A stretch of DNA of 64,000 nt from JAXLQL01 sp046331625 (GCA_046331625.1 JAXLQL010000012.1:124001-188000), one strand, 5' to 3'. Numbered from the stretch's first letter, positions 52,822-62,072 are shown. Made by a program: numbers and translations. Notes: generated by a model from the letters alone, not told the origin.

Positions 52822-53091
52822 CGGTCGCTGAAGCGGATGGCATTGCCAGCGAGCATGTTGAACAACGTCCTGTTGAAGGACTTCATCAAGAGTGAACGCG
52901 AGGAGGGCCGCGCCGAAGGTAGTACCGAGGCGCGGGTCGGCATCCTCCGCGACCAACTCGAAGAGAAGTTTGGACCACTGCCCGCCTGGGCACGGGATCG
53001 GGTCCTCCAGGGTACCCCCAAACAGCATGGGCTCTGGCTGAAGAAGGTCTTGAAGAGCCGCTCGCTCGAAGGGGTAATCGGCCGCGAGTAG
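52822..53091 (+). pseudogene. In-frame extra C-terminal copy of Rpn gene
   Basis: Immediately after the TAG of the preceding gene, and in the same frame, a further C-terminal segment starts (ALPASMLNNVLLKDFIKSER) and runs to SLEGVIGRE with its own stop. An ATG at 52837 could give an 84-residue protein. Offset from the matching segment of the intact gene is 258 bp (86 codons). It lacks the nuclease domain and has a four-residue insertion (GSTE) in the linker. The breakpoint lies at the same region as the fragment at 18172-18519. Confidence 0.78.
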
Positions 53092-53098
53092 CGAGCCG

Positions 53099-53833
53099 CT
53101 ACTTCTTTGCCGTCCCCGGAGCCGACTTTTTCACGACTGGCCCGCCCTTGCTCAATGGCTTGGGCGCCGGTCTCGCAGGCGGCGGAGGCGGTTTGTTCGG
53201 ATCCACGCCCACGCGCTCGAACGTCACCGATAGGATGCGCACTGGCGCTATCGGCCGATCGTTTTGCGAAGGCACGCGCGCGATCTTCAACACCAGATCG
53301 AGCCCCTCCACTACTTGCCCGAAGATGGTGTGGAGCCCGTCGAGATGCGGCGTCGCGACCTCGGTGATGAAGAACTGGCAACTGCCCGTGTTCGGACCCG
53401 CGTTCGCCATTCCAAATCTTCCCGGCTGGTCAAACTTGAGTTCGGGCACGATCTCGTCCTTGATCACGGTGGTTCCGCCCATGCCTGTTCCGAGCGGATC
53501 GCCACCTTGAATCATGAACTCCGGGATCACGCGATGAAACGTGAGTCCGTTATAGAGCGGCTTCCGCGAAGGCAACCCGTTGCGCGGATCGATGTAGGTC
53601 TTGCGGCCGAGCGCGAGGTCTTGAAAATTCTTCACCGTCACCGGTGCTTCCTTTTCGAAAAGCCTGCCGATGATGGTTCCCATGGAGGTCTGGATCTTGA
53701 CGTACAATCCGTCGTCGCGCTTGGGAGGTTCCGTCGCCGGAGCAATAGGCGCGCCAGAAGCCGGTGCCGCCGGCGTGGTCTGTTGCGCCAGACACACGTT
53801 GAGTAGGAGAAGGCTAGACAGCAAAAGACGCAT
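53099..53833 (-). CDS. Secreted cyclophilin-type peptidylprolyl isomerase
   Basis: A 244-residue protein with a signal peptide (to about residue 16), a Pro/Ala-rich linker, and a cyclophilin domain: VKIQTSMGTIIGRLFEKEAP, FHRVIPEFMIQGGDP, RFGMANAGPNTGSCQFFIT and HLDGLHTIFGQVVEG. It catalyses cis-trans isomerisation of prolyl bonds in the periplasm. A Pro/Lys-rich tail follows. The ATG at 53833 overlaps the last base of the mqnE stop, so it belongs to the mqn transcription unit. Confidence 0.93.
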   Translation of the reverse strand: MRLLLSSLLLLNVCLAQQTTPAAPASGAPIAPATEPPKRDDGLYVKIQTSMGTIIGRLFEKEAPVTVKNFQDLALGRKTYIDPRNGLPSRKPLYNGLTFHRVIPEFMIQGGDPLGTGMGGTTVIKDEIVPELKFDQPGRFGMANAGPNTGSCQFFITEVATPHLDGLHTIFGQVVEGLDLVLKIARVPSQNDRPIAPVRILSVTFERVGVDPNKPPPPPARPAPKPLSKGGPVVKKSAPGTAKK

Positions 53834-54972
53834 TAGACAAGTACCGTAAAAGCGGTTTCCGTGCGTTGCACGGGGCGATACAGCGTATCTCGTTCCACCG
53901 GCTCGCGGCCGGCTTCGCGGATCAAGCGGAGCAACTCCGCGCGCCGCAACGATTGCGATGTGGTGGCGCCGGCGTCATGGTAGATCTTCTCTTCCACAAC
54001 CGTGCCGTCGATATCGTCGGCGCCGAAACGTTGGGCGATCTGCGCGATCCGCGGCGTCATCATCACCCAGTAAGCCTTGATGTGCGAGATGTTGTCGAGC
54101 ATCAGCCGAGCCACCGCGATGTTCTTCAAATCATCGAACCCGGTGGTCTTCGGCAAGTGATGCAGCGGCGTGTTGTCGGGATGGAATGCCAGCGGGATAT
54201 ACGTCACAAAGCCGCCGGTCTCGTCTTGCAGACCACGCAGCTTCACCAGGTGGTCCACCCGATCTTCTTCGTTTTCGATATGCCCGTAGAGCATCGTGCA
54301 ATTGCTCTTCAGCCCCACACGATGCGCCTCGCGAGCCACGTTCAGCCACTCGCTGCCGTCGATCTTGTGGTCGCAAATGATGCGGCGCACGTGCTCCGTG
54401 AAGATCTCCGCGCCTCCGCCCGGCATCGAATCCATTCCCGCGGCTTTCAGCCGTTCGAGCGTTTCGCGGATCGATACCTTCGAGCGCGCCGCCAGAAACG
54501 AAATCTCCACCATCGTGAAGGCCTTCAAGTGTACTTGCGGAAAGCGCTGCTTCAAGCCGCGCAGCATTTCGCAATACCAGTCGAGCGTCAACTCCGGATG
54601 CAGCCCGCCCACGATGTGGAACTCGGTCACCGCTTCCGTCCATCCGCGGCCCGCCGTCTCGTACACGTCGTCGAGCGACATCGTGTACGCCTTCGGATCG
54701 CGTGCTTTCTTCCCGAACGCGCACAGCCGGCAACTCGCCACGCACACGTCAGTGGGATTGATATGGCGGTTGACGTTGAAGTAGGTCTGATTGCCGTGAA
54801 GCCGCTCGCGAACGAGATTCGCAATGTAGCCGATGGCCAGCAGGTCAGGCGAACGGAACAGCGCAACGCCGTCTTCGGCGCTCAACCGGCGTCCGGCTTC
54901 CACCTTTTCGAGAACCGGCTGGAGCCGGCGATCGTCGATGATCGGTTTCATCAGATATCTGAGAATGGTCAC
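53833..54972 (-). CDS. mqnE: Aminofutalosine synthase
   Basis: A 379-residue radical SAM enzyme of the futalosine menaquinone pathway, joining SAM-derived adenosyl to 3-enolpyruvyl-benzoate. The Fe-S cluster motif is CVASCRLC (Cx3Cx2C), followed by FGKKARDPKAY, the EFHIVGGLHPEL strand and the C-terminal NISHIKAYWVMM region typical of MqnE. GTG 54972 overlaps the stop of the upstream prenyltransferase gene (GTGA); an ATG at 54951 is an alternative. With the prenyltransferase it shows that the organism makes menaquinone by the futalosine route. Confidence 0.94.
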   Translation of the reverse strand: MTILRYLMKPIIDDRRLQPVLEKVEAGRRLSAEDGVALFRSPDLLAIGYIANLVRERLHGNQTYFNVNRHINPTDVCVASCRLCAFGKKARDPKAYTMSLDDVYETAGRGWTEAVTEFHIVGGLHPELTLDWYCEMLRGLKQRFPQVHLKAFTMVEISFLAARSKVSIRETLERLKAAGMDSMPGGGAEIFTEHVRRIICDHKIDGSEWLNVAREAHRVGLKSNCTMLYGHIENEEDRVDHLVKLRGLQDETGGFVTYIPLAFHPDNTPLHHLPKTTGFDDLKNIAVARLMLDNISHIKAYWVMMTPRIAQIAQRFGADDIDGTVVEEKIYHDAGATTSQSLRRAELLRLIREAGREPVERDTLYRPVQRTETAFTVLV

Positions 54973-55880
54973 CCATTCAGGCCAGACGAGCGCAGGTCAA
55001 TGGCCCAAAAGAGAAAGAATAACACGCTCACCCAGCCGTTGACTGTAAAGAACGCCGCATTCACCCGGCTCAGGTCATTGGCCTTCACGAGCGAGTGTTC
55101 ATAGGCCAGCAGCGCCGCAACCACGCCCACGCCGATCAGTGCCGCCACTCCGAGCGAGAACTCCCGGTGCAGCATCCCCAAACAAAACACGGTGAAAATG
55201 TGGAACAGCCGCGCTACCCAGAGAGCACCCGCGATTCCGAATCGGCGCGGCAGGCTGTAGAGCCCGGCGCCGCGGTCGAAGTCGTAGTCCTGGCACGCGT
55301 AGATCGTGTCGAAACCCGCCGTCCACAGCATCACCGCGGCGGTCAGCCAAAGGATGCGAGCGTCGAGCGATCCCGTGATCGCGATCCATGCCGCCGCCGG
55401 TGCGATGCCCAACGCCAACCCCAACACCAGGTGGCACAGCGCGGTGAATCGTTTGGTGTAGGAGTAAAGCAGCACCACTCCCAGCGCCACCGGAGCGAGC
55501 TTCAGGCACAGCGAATTCAGCATCGCCGCCGCAGCGAAGAACACCGCGCATGCGGCGAGGAAGAAGCTCCACGCGAATCGCTCCGAGAGCAGCCCCGCGG
55601 GAAGATGGCGCGACTTCGTCCTCGGATTGCGCGCATCGATCCGCGCATCCACGATCCGGTTGAACGTCATCGCCGCCGAGCGCGCTCCCACCATCGCCAC
55701 GACGATCCACACGAGCTTGCCCACCATGCTGCCGAGCGTGGCATGCGAAGCCGAGATGGCCAGCAACGCCGCGGTCAACGCGAACGGAAGCGCGAACACC
55801 GAGTGCTCGAACTTGATCATGTCGAGCGTCATGCGGAGCCGCGCGAGCAACGACTGGTCACTGCCAGGGATCGCGTACAA
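54969..55880 (-). CDS. UbiA-family prenyltransferase, probably menaquinone (MqnP-type)
   Basis: A 303-residue membrane protein with about eight to nine transmembrane segments. The two Asp-rich motifs are FNRIVDARIDARNPRTKSR and YACQDYDFDRGAGLYSLP. It transfers a polyprenyl chain to an aromatic acid; next to mqnE it is most likely the futalosine-pathway enzyme rather than a ubiquinone enzyme. The TTG at 55880 gives the usual N-terminal helix before MIKFEHSVFALPFAL; ATG 55832 is the alternative start. Divergent from larB. Confidence 0.85.
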   Translation of the reverse strand: MYAIPGSDQSLLARLRMTLDMIKFEHSVFALPFALTAALLAISASHATLGSMVGKLVWIVVAMVGARSAAMTFNRIVDARIDARNPRTKSRHLPAGLLSERFAWSFFLAACAVFFAAAAMLNSLCLKLAPVALGVVLLYSYTKRFTALCHLVLGLALGIAPAAAWIAITGSLDARILWLTAAVMLWTAGFDTIYACQDYDFDRGAGLYSLPRRFGIAGALWVARLFHIFTVFCLGMLHREFSLGVAALIGVGVVAALLAYEHSLVKANDLSRVNAAFFTVNGWVSVLFFLFWAIDLRSSGLNG

Positions 55881-55909
55881 TCAGGAAAGCCTTCCTATCA
55901 ATTTTAGCC

Positions 55910-56656
55910 ATGGATCCGGATCGTCTCAAATCCCTTCTCGAAAACGTCCGCGAAGGTTCCGTCAGCGTGGGCGACGCCATGGATCGCCTGCGCCACATGC
56001 CCTTCGAGGATCTCGGATTCGCCAAAGTGGACCACCATCGCGCCATCCGCCACGGCATGCCCGAAGTGATCTTCGGCCAAGGCAAAGCGCCGGAACATAT
56101 TGAAGCGATCGCGTCAAAGCTGCTCGAGCGATCGCAGAACCTGCTGGCCACTCGCTGTGAGCCCGCTGCCGCGGATCTCGTCAAGCGCAGCCATCCCGAA
56201 GCGGAATACTTCCCGCTGTCGCGCGTGCTGCGCGTCTGGCGCGATCGCACCGTCCACGGCAAAGGCACTATCGCCGTGGTCTGCGCCGGAACCAGCGACA
56301 TTCCAGTCGCCGAAGAAGCGCACCTCACCGCCGAAGTGATGGGCAACCAAATCGACGTCATCCACGATATCGGTGTCGCGGGTATCCATCGCCTGATGGC
56401 CAATCGGGAACGCTTGGCCAAAGCGCGCGTCGCAGTGGTTTGCGCCGGCATGGAAGGCGCCCTGCCGAGTGCTGTCGGTGGACTCGTGTCTTGCCCCGTG
56501 ATCGCCGTGCCCACCAGTGTCGGCTATGGCGCCAGCTTTCACGGCCTCGCTGCGCTGCTTGGAATGTTGAACAGTTGCTCGAGCAACGTGACCGTGGTCA
56601 ACATCGACAACGGCTTCGGCGGCGGCTACGTGGCGAGCCTGATCAATCGTCTCTGA
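55910..56656 (+). CDS. larB: Nickel pincer cofactor biosynthesis protein LarB
   Basis: A 248-residue protein related to PurE. It carboxylates and hydrolyses nicotinic acid adenine dinucleotide in the synthesis of the nickel-pincer nucleotide of lactate racemase-type enzymes. Visible: DHHRAIRHGMPEVIFGQGK, VCAGTSDIPVAEEA, VVCAGMEGALPSVV-like PSAVGGLVSCPVIAVPTSVG, and NIDNGFGGGYVA. larC and larE, the other cofactor genes, are not in this window, and no LarA-like racemase is seen. Confidence 0.93.
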   Translation: MDPDRLKSLLENVREGSVSVGDAMDRLRHMPFEDLGFAKVDHHRAIRHGMPEVIFGQGKAPEHIEAIASKLLERSQNLLATRCEPAAADLVKRSHPEAEYFPLSRVLRVWRDRTVHGKGTIAVVCAGTSDIPVAEEAHLTAEVMGNQIDVIHDIGVAGIHRLMANRERLAKARVAVVCAGMEGALPSAVGGLVSCPVIAVPTSVGYGASFHGLAALLGMLNSCSSNVTVVNIDNGFGGGYVASLINRL

Positions 56657-56659
56657 ACC

Positions 56660-58576
56660 CTATCGCAGCGGATTCCAAATGAATCCCGGGTTCGGCGGAG
56701 TCTCGACACCATCGCTCTCGATCCGCAGCAAAGTCGCTCCGCCGGGCGTCCACTCGGGATACGGGTTCGTGAACCGGAACTCCACAATCCCCTCGCCGGT
56801 CCCTTCCACGTATTCCGCCACAAACGGTAGATCCACGTTCTTCGGAAAGGCCAGGAACAATCGTACGGGCTTCGTCAAGTCTACGCCGGTCGCGTAGGCT
56901 CGAACTTCCTCCCCGGGCCTGAATGGATTCGCGGGCGAGTTCATCGTGCCATCGGATCGCTTCGCTTCGATCAGATAACTGCCGGCTTCGATGAGCTTCC
57001 CATCCGCCGTCAACGAGGCCTTCCACGCCGGCTTGGCTCGCACCGTCTCGAGCGTCCGCGCCAACTCGAGCCCGGCATGGAGATCCACCATTCGCTCCTC
57101 CTCCACGCCGCGCGGCGCCACAAAGCGAATTTCGCTACCGCTCCTCGAAAGCACGGTCGCCGCCACCCCATCCACGAACACCGGCTCGTCCTCCCGGAAT
57201 GGACCGCCGTAGATCGTCAGCAACTCGCCGGGAGCGGCTGTGGAAGCGAAGGAATACGACGCGCTGCTCACCACGCACGCAACGCGCGAGTCCAGAGGCA
57301 GAACGCCGTTTGCGAACGCCGGATTATCGCTTTCGTCCAAAGCCATCCGGCCGGCCGGCGCGAGTTCGAATTGGAAGATCCTGTCAATCGCCTCGATGTG
57401 CTCCGGAAGCCGCATCAGGAATCCCCACGATGTCTGCTGAGAACGAGGTCCGCATGCGCTTGGCCAATCGGTGAGATTTGGCACGCTGGGCATCGTTGCC
57501 GTGTAGCCACCCAAGAGAATCCGATTCCGCGAATCGATGGCCAGCGCCGAGCCGCCCGTGCTGGCGGCTCCTTCGATCCAGGTGGAATCGATGAGCGTGT
57601 CCAGGCCCGGGCCCAGCCGGCTGAGCGTGGCCACTGGCTGCGAGATGCGAGCCTGCGACGGCGCAAGCGCGCCGTTCGTGCGCGGATACGGATCTTCCGC
57701 CGATGCGAAGAGCACACTCGCCGTTCCCGCCACGACAGGATATCCGCGGCCATCGACAGCCAACGCAAGCAGAGCGTTCTCCGCCCGCCCTCCCAAATAC
57801 GTCAGGGCCTGCAATGAGAGGGAAGCAAAGTCCAATCGAGCCACCCATCCGCTCGTGCAGGGCACTGATGAAGGCATCGAGATTCCACGCGAACAGATCC
57901 CAGCCCGCCGCTGTTTCTGAAACGCGCCATCACTCACCGGAAGATCATCCGCTTCGGTGCCGCCTGCGACGAACACACCGTTGCCGTCGAGTTCGATTCC
58001 TGCAATGCTCGAGTTCGGGATCGGAAGCTTCACCCGCGAGACGGACTTCCCTGCCGCCGAGATGCGCTGCACATCCAGCGAGCCTCCCGCCACGCGGAAC
58101 GCGTTCGTCAGGGTCTGCTGCGCGCGGACGTACTCCGTCCAGCCGCCCACTACGAGAGAACTCCCGTCCTTTGCCACAGTGAAGTGCCCTTCCGGCAGAG
58201 ATGCCGCGGACACGGATGGCAGATCCAACGCGAGCTCGAACCTGCTTCCCCCGTCGCGATCCCAAGCTCGCAGCGTGCCTTTCCCGCCCGGCGCTACGCT
58301 CATCATCGCCACACCGTCATCCGGAGCAGCACGCAATTCGCGCGGATAGTCGCCGCTCACGCGGCGTTCCCAGACGATAGTTCGAAGGTCCGGCTGGAAC
58401 TTGCGAAGCGTCGCTTTCGGATCCGGATACCGAGCTTCGTTTTCAGTGACCGCGTACCAGCTGCCATCGCTGCTCCGCGCTACCAGGCTCGACGTGCTGC
58501 GAAGCTGGGCCTGCGCCAATCCGGCCATCGCCAAACACCCGAAAGCGAGAGCGGCTGGCAGCTTCATCAACTTCAT
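56660..58576 (-). CDS. Secreted protein with TIGR03437-like C-terminal domain
   Basis: A 638-residue exported protein with a signal peptide ending near GLAQAQ. The N-terminal 400 residues form a propeller-like region with repeated GNGVFVAGGTE, GRGYPVVAGTA and RNRILLGGYTA units, as in SBBP-type repeats. The C-terminal 220 residues contain APGELLTIYGGPF and NSPANPFRPGEEVRAYATGV, resembling the TIGR03437 domain expanded in Solibacter. Function unknown, probably surface-attached. The start has a gagaggaaga ribosome-binding site. Confidence 0.75.
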   Translation of the reverse strand: MKLMKLPAALAFGCLAMAGLAQAQLRSTSSLVARSSDGSWYAVTENEARYPDPKATLRKFQPDLRTIVWERRVSGDYPRELRAAPDDGVAMMSVAPGGKGTLRAWDRDGGSRFELALDLPSVSAASLPEGHFTVAKDGSSLVVGGWTEYVRAQQTLTNAFRVAGGSLDVQRISAAGKSVSRVKLPIPNSSIAGIELDGNGVFVAGGTEADDLPVSDGAFQKQRRAGICSRGISMPSSVPCTSGWVARLDFASLSLQALTYLGGRAENALLALAVDGRGYPVVAGTASVLFASAEDPYPRTNGALAPSQARISQPVATLSRLGPGLDTLIDSTWIEGAASTGGSALAIDSRNRILLGGYTATMPSVPNLTDWPSACGPRSQQTSWGFLMRLPEHIEAIDRIFQFELAPAGRMALDESDNPAFANGVLPLDSRVACVVSSASYSFASTAAPGELLTIYGGPFREDEPVFVDGVAATVLSRSGSEIRFVAPRGVEEERMVDLHAGLELARTLETVRAKPAWKASLTADGKLIEAGSYLIEAKRSDGTMNSPANPFRPGEEVRAYATGVDLTKPVRLFLAFPKNVDLPFVAEYVEGTGEGIVEFRFTNPYPEWTPGGATLLRIESDGVETPPNPGFIWNPLR

Positions 58577-58631
58577 TCTTCCTCTCCGCGCAGACGCGAG
58601 GCAACTCTCGCGCGGCCCTCGCTACTGGCGA

Positions 58632-58637
58632 TATACT
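58632..58637 (+). promoter_or_regulatory. -10-like TATACT inside a ctggc/gccag inverted repeat
   Basis: TATACT ends 7 nt before the GTG at 58645. It lies in the loop of a 5-bp inverted repeat (58625-58629 and 58638-58642), which could be an operator. No Shine-Dalgarno sequence is present. Confidence 0.4.
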
Positions 58638-58644
58638 GCCAGCA

Positions 58645-61600
58645 GTGCCAATCCGGATCGTCACCGCCGCGCTTTTCGCCGCCTGGGCCTCGTACGCGCA
58701 AACGCCCGCCGATCTCGAGTTCTTCGAGTCCAAGATCCGGCCCATTCTCGCCCGCAATTGCCACTCCTGCCATGGCGAATCCAAGCAGTATTCGGGTCTT
58801 CGTCTCGACTCGCGCCAAGCTGCTCTCAAAGGTGGCACTCGCGGCGCAGCGCTTGTTCCCGGCAAGCCTGAGGACAGCGTCCTCTTCAAAGCGGTGAAGC
58901 ACTTGGGGCCGAACATGCCCGCTGGGGGCAAGCTTTCCGACGCCGAAATCGCTGCGCTCGAATCCTGGATCCGCAAAGGTGCGGCGTGGCCCGCCTCAGC
59001 CTCCGTTTCCGCTTCTGCCGATCGTTACGGAAAACTGGCGCGCTCGCACTGGGCCTTCAAGCCCGTCAGCAAGCCCGCCCCCCCCGCTATCGGCAAGAGC
59101 AACGGCGTTGACCGTTTCATCGCCGCCGCGCTTGGCCGCGCGGGACTCTCCGCCGCTAATCCCGCCGATCGCCGTGTGGTCCTGCGGCGTCTCAGCTACG
59201 TGCTCACTGGACTCCCCCCCACAGCAGTCGAATCGGAACGCTTCGTCAACGATCGCTCGCCCGCCGCCTACTCACGCGAAGTCGATCGCCTGCTCGAGTC
59301 CCCGCGCTTCGGCGAACACTGGGCGCGCCATTGGCTCGACCTCGTCCGCTACGGCGAAACCCGCGGCTACGAGTGGAACTATGAGATCGCCGGCGCGTGG
59401 CGCTACCGCGACTACGTGATCCGCGCCTTCAACGCGGACGTTCCCTACGACCGTTTTGTGCGCGAACAAATTGCTGGTGACCTGCTGCCGAACCCGCGCA
59501 TCAACGCCAAAGAACGTATCAACGAGTCGATCATCGGTCCGGCGTTCTACCGCCTGGGCGAGGCCGGACACGATGATTGCATCCAGTTCCGCGAGATCGC
59601 GCTCGACGTGGTGGATAACCAGATCGATACGCTCGCCAAAACATTTCAGGCGCTCACCGTTTCCTGCGCTCGCTGCCACAATCACAAGCTCGATCCCATT
59701 CCCACTGAAGACTACTACGGGCTCTATGGAGTATTGAACGGAAGCCGCCAGGTCACCCACACCATCGACACGCCGGAGGTCAACGCCGCTCCCATCGCGC
59801 GCATGACGGAGCTAAAAAAACAAATTCAGCAGGAATTGTCGTCGCTGTGGAGACGAGAAGCGCAGACGGTGCGCGCGCGGCTCGACCGCATTCAAGACAC
59901 CGGCGCGCTCGAAGATCCCGGTACTCCGTGGGCGCGGTTGCGTTGCGAAACCGGCGGCAACGAAGAATTCTTCACGCTCGCTGCTTCGCAAATGGCCGAG
60001 AGATACCGGAAGGAGACGGCAGTTCGGGCCGAGTTCAATCGCGCCAACTTCACGCCCTTCGAAGACATCCGCCGCTGGTTCGCGAGCGGCATGGGCCTGC
60101 GCAAAGGACCATCGCCCAGCGGAGAGTTCCTCATCGCCGCCGAAGGCGACAACGCGATCAACGGCATCTTCCCCGCCGGAATCTATACCAACGCGCTCTC
60201 GAGCCGCCTCAATGGAGCGCTCCGGTCGGCTGATCTTCCCAAGAACAAGAAGAAGGTGTCACTCCGCTTGATGGGCGGCATGCTCGGAGCTCGCCGCACA
60301 GTCATTGACAACTGCGCCATCGGCGAGAACTACGCCGTGCTCGAGCGTGACCGCCTCGCCTGGACCAAGCTCGACACCTTCTCGAAGGAAGAGCGCATGC
60401 CCATCTTCCTCGAGTTGGTTACCAAGTGGGACAACCCGCGCTACCCGGACCGTCCCGGTCGCCTCAAATCCGCGCAAGAAGCGCTGCTGCCCTCGCCGCG
60501 ATCCTTCTTTGGCATCGCAGGCGCGGTGCTGCACGATGTCGATGAAGCGCCCCGCGAGGAACTCACGCACATGGCGCGTCTGTTCGAAAACGGGGTGCCG
60601 AAGTCCACCGAAGAACTCGCGGAACGCTACGCGAGCGTGATTCGAGATGTGGTCGAGAAGTGGTCGCGAGGGCGCGCCACCGATGACGACGCTCGCTGGA
60701 TGACTTGGCTCGTCGACAGCGGCATCTTGTCGAACCGCCGCGATGCCTCGCCGCGACTCGCATCCTTGGTCGCCGAATATCGCGCCGCCGAAGCAACCGT
60801 GGAGCCTCCGCGCGTAGTGGAAGGGCTCGCCGATCTTGGCTCTGGCCGCGATTATCCGGTGCTCGTCGCCGGCAACGCGAAGAGCTTTGGGGATCCCGCG
60901 CCGCGCCGTTTCCTCAAGCACGTCTTCGGCGAAACGCCGCTCACCTCGGGAACCGGCAGCGGGCGCCTGGAACTCGCCGATGCCATCGCGAGCCCGGCGA
61001 ATCCGCTCACCGCGCGCGTGATGGTGAATCGCATCTGGCATCATCTGTTCGGACGCGGTCTGGTTGCGACAGTCGACAACTTCGGCGTCATCGGTGATCG
61101 CCCGTCTCATCCCGAATTGCTCGATTGGCTGGCGGCGCAGTTCGTCGAACAAGGCTGGTCAATCAAGAAGCTCATCCGCATGATCGTGCTTTCCGAGACC
61201 TTCCAGCAGTCGGGCGAAACCACGGCCAAGGCGCGTGAACTGGATCCGCAGAACGCCCTGCTGCATCATTATCCACTGCGCAGGCTTGGCGCAGAGGCAT
61301 TGCGCGACTCGATCCTGATTTCATCCGGCAAGCTGAAGGACCAGCCCTACGGCCCGAGTATCGATCCCGCCCGCGCGCAGGCGAAAGACTATCGCCGCCT
61401 CTTCTCAGGACCCGTAGATGGCTCTGGCCGCCGCAGCATCTATCTCAAGGTCACGCGAATGGAAGGGGCGGGATTCCTCGAAACGTTCGACTATCCCACG
61501 CCAATGGCGACGCGCGGTAGCCGCGACGTGACCAACGTTCCGGCGCAGGCGCTTGCGATGCTCAACGATCCGTTCGTGACTGGTGAAGCCGAAACGATCG

Positions 61601-61815
61601 CACGCAAGCTCACGGGGACCACGCCCGAGTCACGAGTCGACGAGTTGTTCCGAGCCGCCCTCGGCCGTGCGCCGGATTCCGCCGAGCGCGAGCGCTTCAC
61701 CGGACTCGCGCGGGAGTTGACGAGCCTCGAGAAAGCGGAGCCCGCGAGCCTCACCGTCTGGAAGGGCGTCGCGCATGCCGTGCTCAACCTCAAGGAGTTC
61801 CTCTATGTCCAGTAG
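58645..61815 (+). CDS. Planctomycete-type cytochrome with DUF1549 and DUF1553 domains
   Basis: A 1056-residue secreted protein (GTG start; signal peptide to about residue 18). An N-terminal PSCyt1 haem domain has CHSCH (C39-H43) and GPNMPAGGKLSDAEIAALES. DUF1549 follows (about residues 150-370; RLSYVLTGLPPT, HWARHWLDLVRYGETRGYEW), then DUF1553 (about residues 760-1040; NPLTARVMVNRIWHHLFGRG, RDVTNVPAQALAMLNDPF). Such proteins are encoded with DUF1501 partners, as here, and are thought to be extracellular oxidative or glycan-degrading systems; the activity is not established. Its 3' end lies in a tandem duplication. Confidence 0.92.
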   Translation: MPIRIVTAALFAAWASYAQTPADLEFFESKIRPILARNCHSCHGESKQYSGLRLDSRQAALKGGTRGAALVPGKPEDSVLFKAVKHLGPNMPAGGKLSDAEIAALESWIRKGAAWPASASVSASADRYGKLARSHWAFKPVSKPAPPAIGKSNGVDRFIAAALGRAGLSAANPADRRVVLRRLSYVLTGLPPTAVESERFVNDRSPAAYSREVDRLLESPRFGEHWARHWLDLVRYGETRGYEWNYEIAGAWRYRDYVIRAFNADVPYDRFVREQIAGDLLPNPRINAKERINESIIGPAFYRLGEAGHDDCIQFREIALDVVDNQIDTLAKTFQALTVSCARCHNHKLDPIPTEDYYGLYGVLNGSRQVTHTIDTPEVNAAPIARMTELKKQIQQELSSLWRREAQTVRARLDRIQDTGALEDPGTPWARLRCETGGNEEFFTLAASQMAERYRKETAVRAEFNRANFTPFEDIRRWFASGMGLRKGPSPSGEFLIAAEGDNAINGIFPAGIYTNALSSRLNGALRSADLPKNKKKVSLRLMGGMLGARRTVIDNCAIGENYAVLERDRLAWTKLDTFSKEERMPIFLELVTKWDNPRYPDRPGRLKSAQEALLPSPRSFFGIAGAVLHDVDEAPREELTHMARLFENGVPKSTEELAERYASVIRDVVEKWSRGRATDDDARWMTWLVDSGILSNRRDASPRLASLVAEYRAAEATVEPPRVVEGLADLGSGRDYPVLVAGNAKSFGDPAPRRFLKHVFGETPLTSGTGSGRLELADAIASPANPLTARVMVNRIWHHLFGRGLVATVDNFGVIGDRPSHPELLDWLAAQFVEQGWSIKKLIRMIVLSETFQQSGETTAKARELDPQNALLHHYPLRRLGAEALRDSILISSGKLKDQPYGPSIDPARAQAKDYRRLFSGPVDGSGRRSIYLKVTRMEGAGFLETFDYPTPMATRGSRDVTNVPAQALAMLNDPFVTGEAETIARKLTGTTPESRVDELFRAALGRAPDSAERERFTGLARELTSLEKAEPASLTVWKGVAHAVLNLKEFLYVQ

Positions 61816-62072
61816 CCGCCCGAGCCGCGGCGCCGCCCTCGACCGCGCGCCCGATCCCGCCGAGCGCGTGCGCCTCGCAAGCGGACGGCCTCGAAAAGGC
61901 GGCGCCCGAGAGCCTCGCCACGCCATCCTCAACCTCGAGGAGTTCCTTCATGTTCAGTAGCCGCCTAAGCCGCGGCGCCGCCCTCGACCGCGCGCCCGAT
62001 CCCGCCGAGCGCGTGCGCCTCGCAAGCGGACGGCCTCGAAAAGGCGGCGCCCGAGAGCCTCGCCGCGCCGTC
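61783..62072 (+). repeat. 145-bp tandem repeat at the DUF1553/DUF1501 junction (two full units)
   Basis: Anchor ctcaacct occurs at 61783, 61928 and 62073, a strict 145-bp period. Each unit joins the DUF1501 gene start (atgttcagtagccgcc-type) to a DUF1553-type 3' tail (gaccgcgcgcccgatcccgc onward to the stop). The two units are almost identical to each other but differ more from the true DUF1553 end, which is longer. The 9-mer cgagccgcc is shared by the DUF1553 tail (61651-61659) and the DUF1501 start (62111-62119), a possible recombination point. Confidence 0.9.
61805..61960 (+). CDS. Micro-ORF 1 created by the 145-bp repeat
   Basis: A 51-codon frame starting at the ATG that overlaps the DUF1553 stop and ending at a stop that overlaps the next ATG. 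It encodes a fused DUF1501-like start (MSSSRPSRGAA) and a frameshifted DUF1553 tail ending NLEEFLHVQ. Probably a by-product of the duplication, but start-stop overlaps could let ribosomes pass through by coupling. Confidence 0.35.
   Translation: MSSSRPSRGAALDRAPDPAERVRLASGRPRKGGAREPRHAILNLEEFLHVQ

Noticed and set aside
51039..53091. Rpn genes as an insertion sequence
   Set aside because: The family is often labelled putative transposase, but no terminal inverted repeats, target duplications or DDE transposase are visible; the copies are a local tandem duplication plus fragments.
55883..55896. Hairpin aggaa/ttcct between the prenyltransferase gene and larB
   Set aside because: Only a 5-bp stem with no T-run, in a 30-bp divergent gap; not convincing as a terminator or operator.
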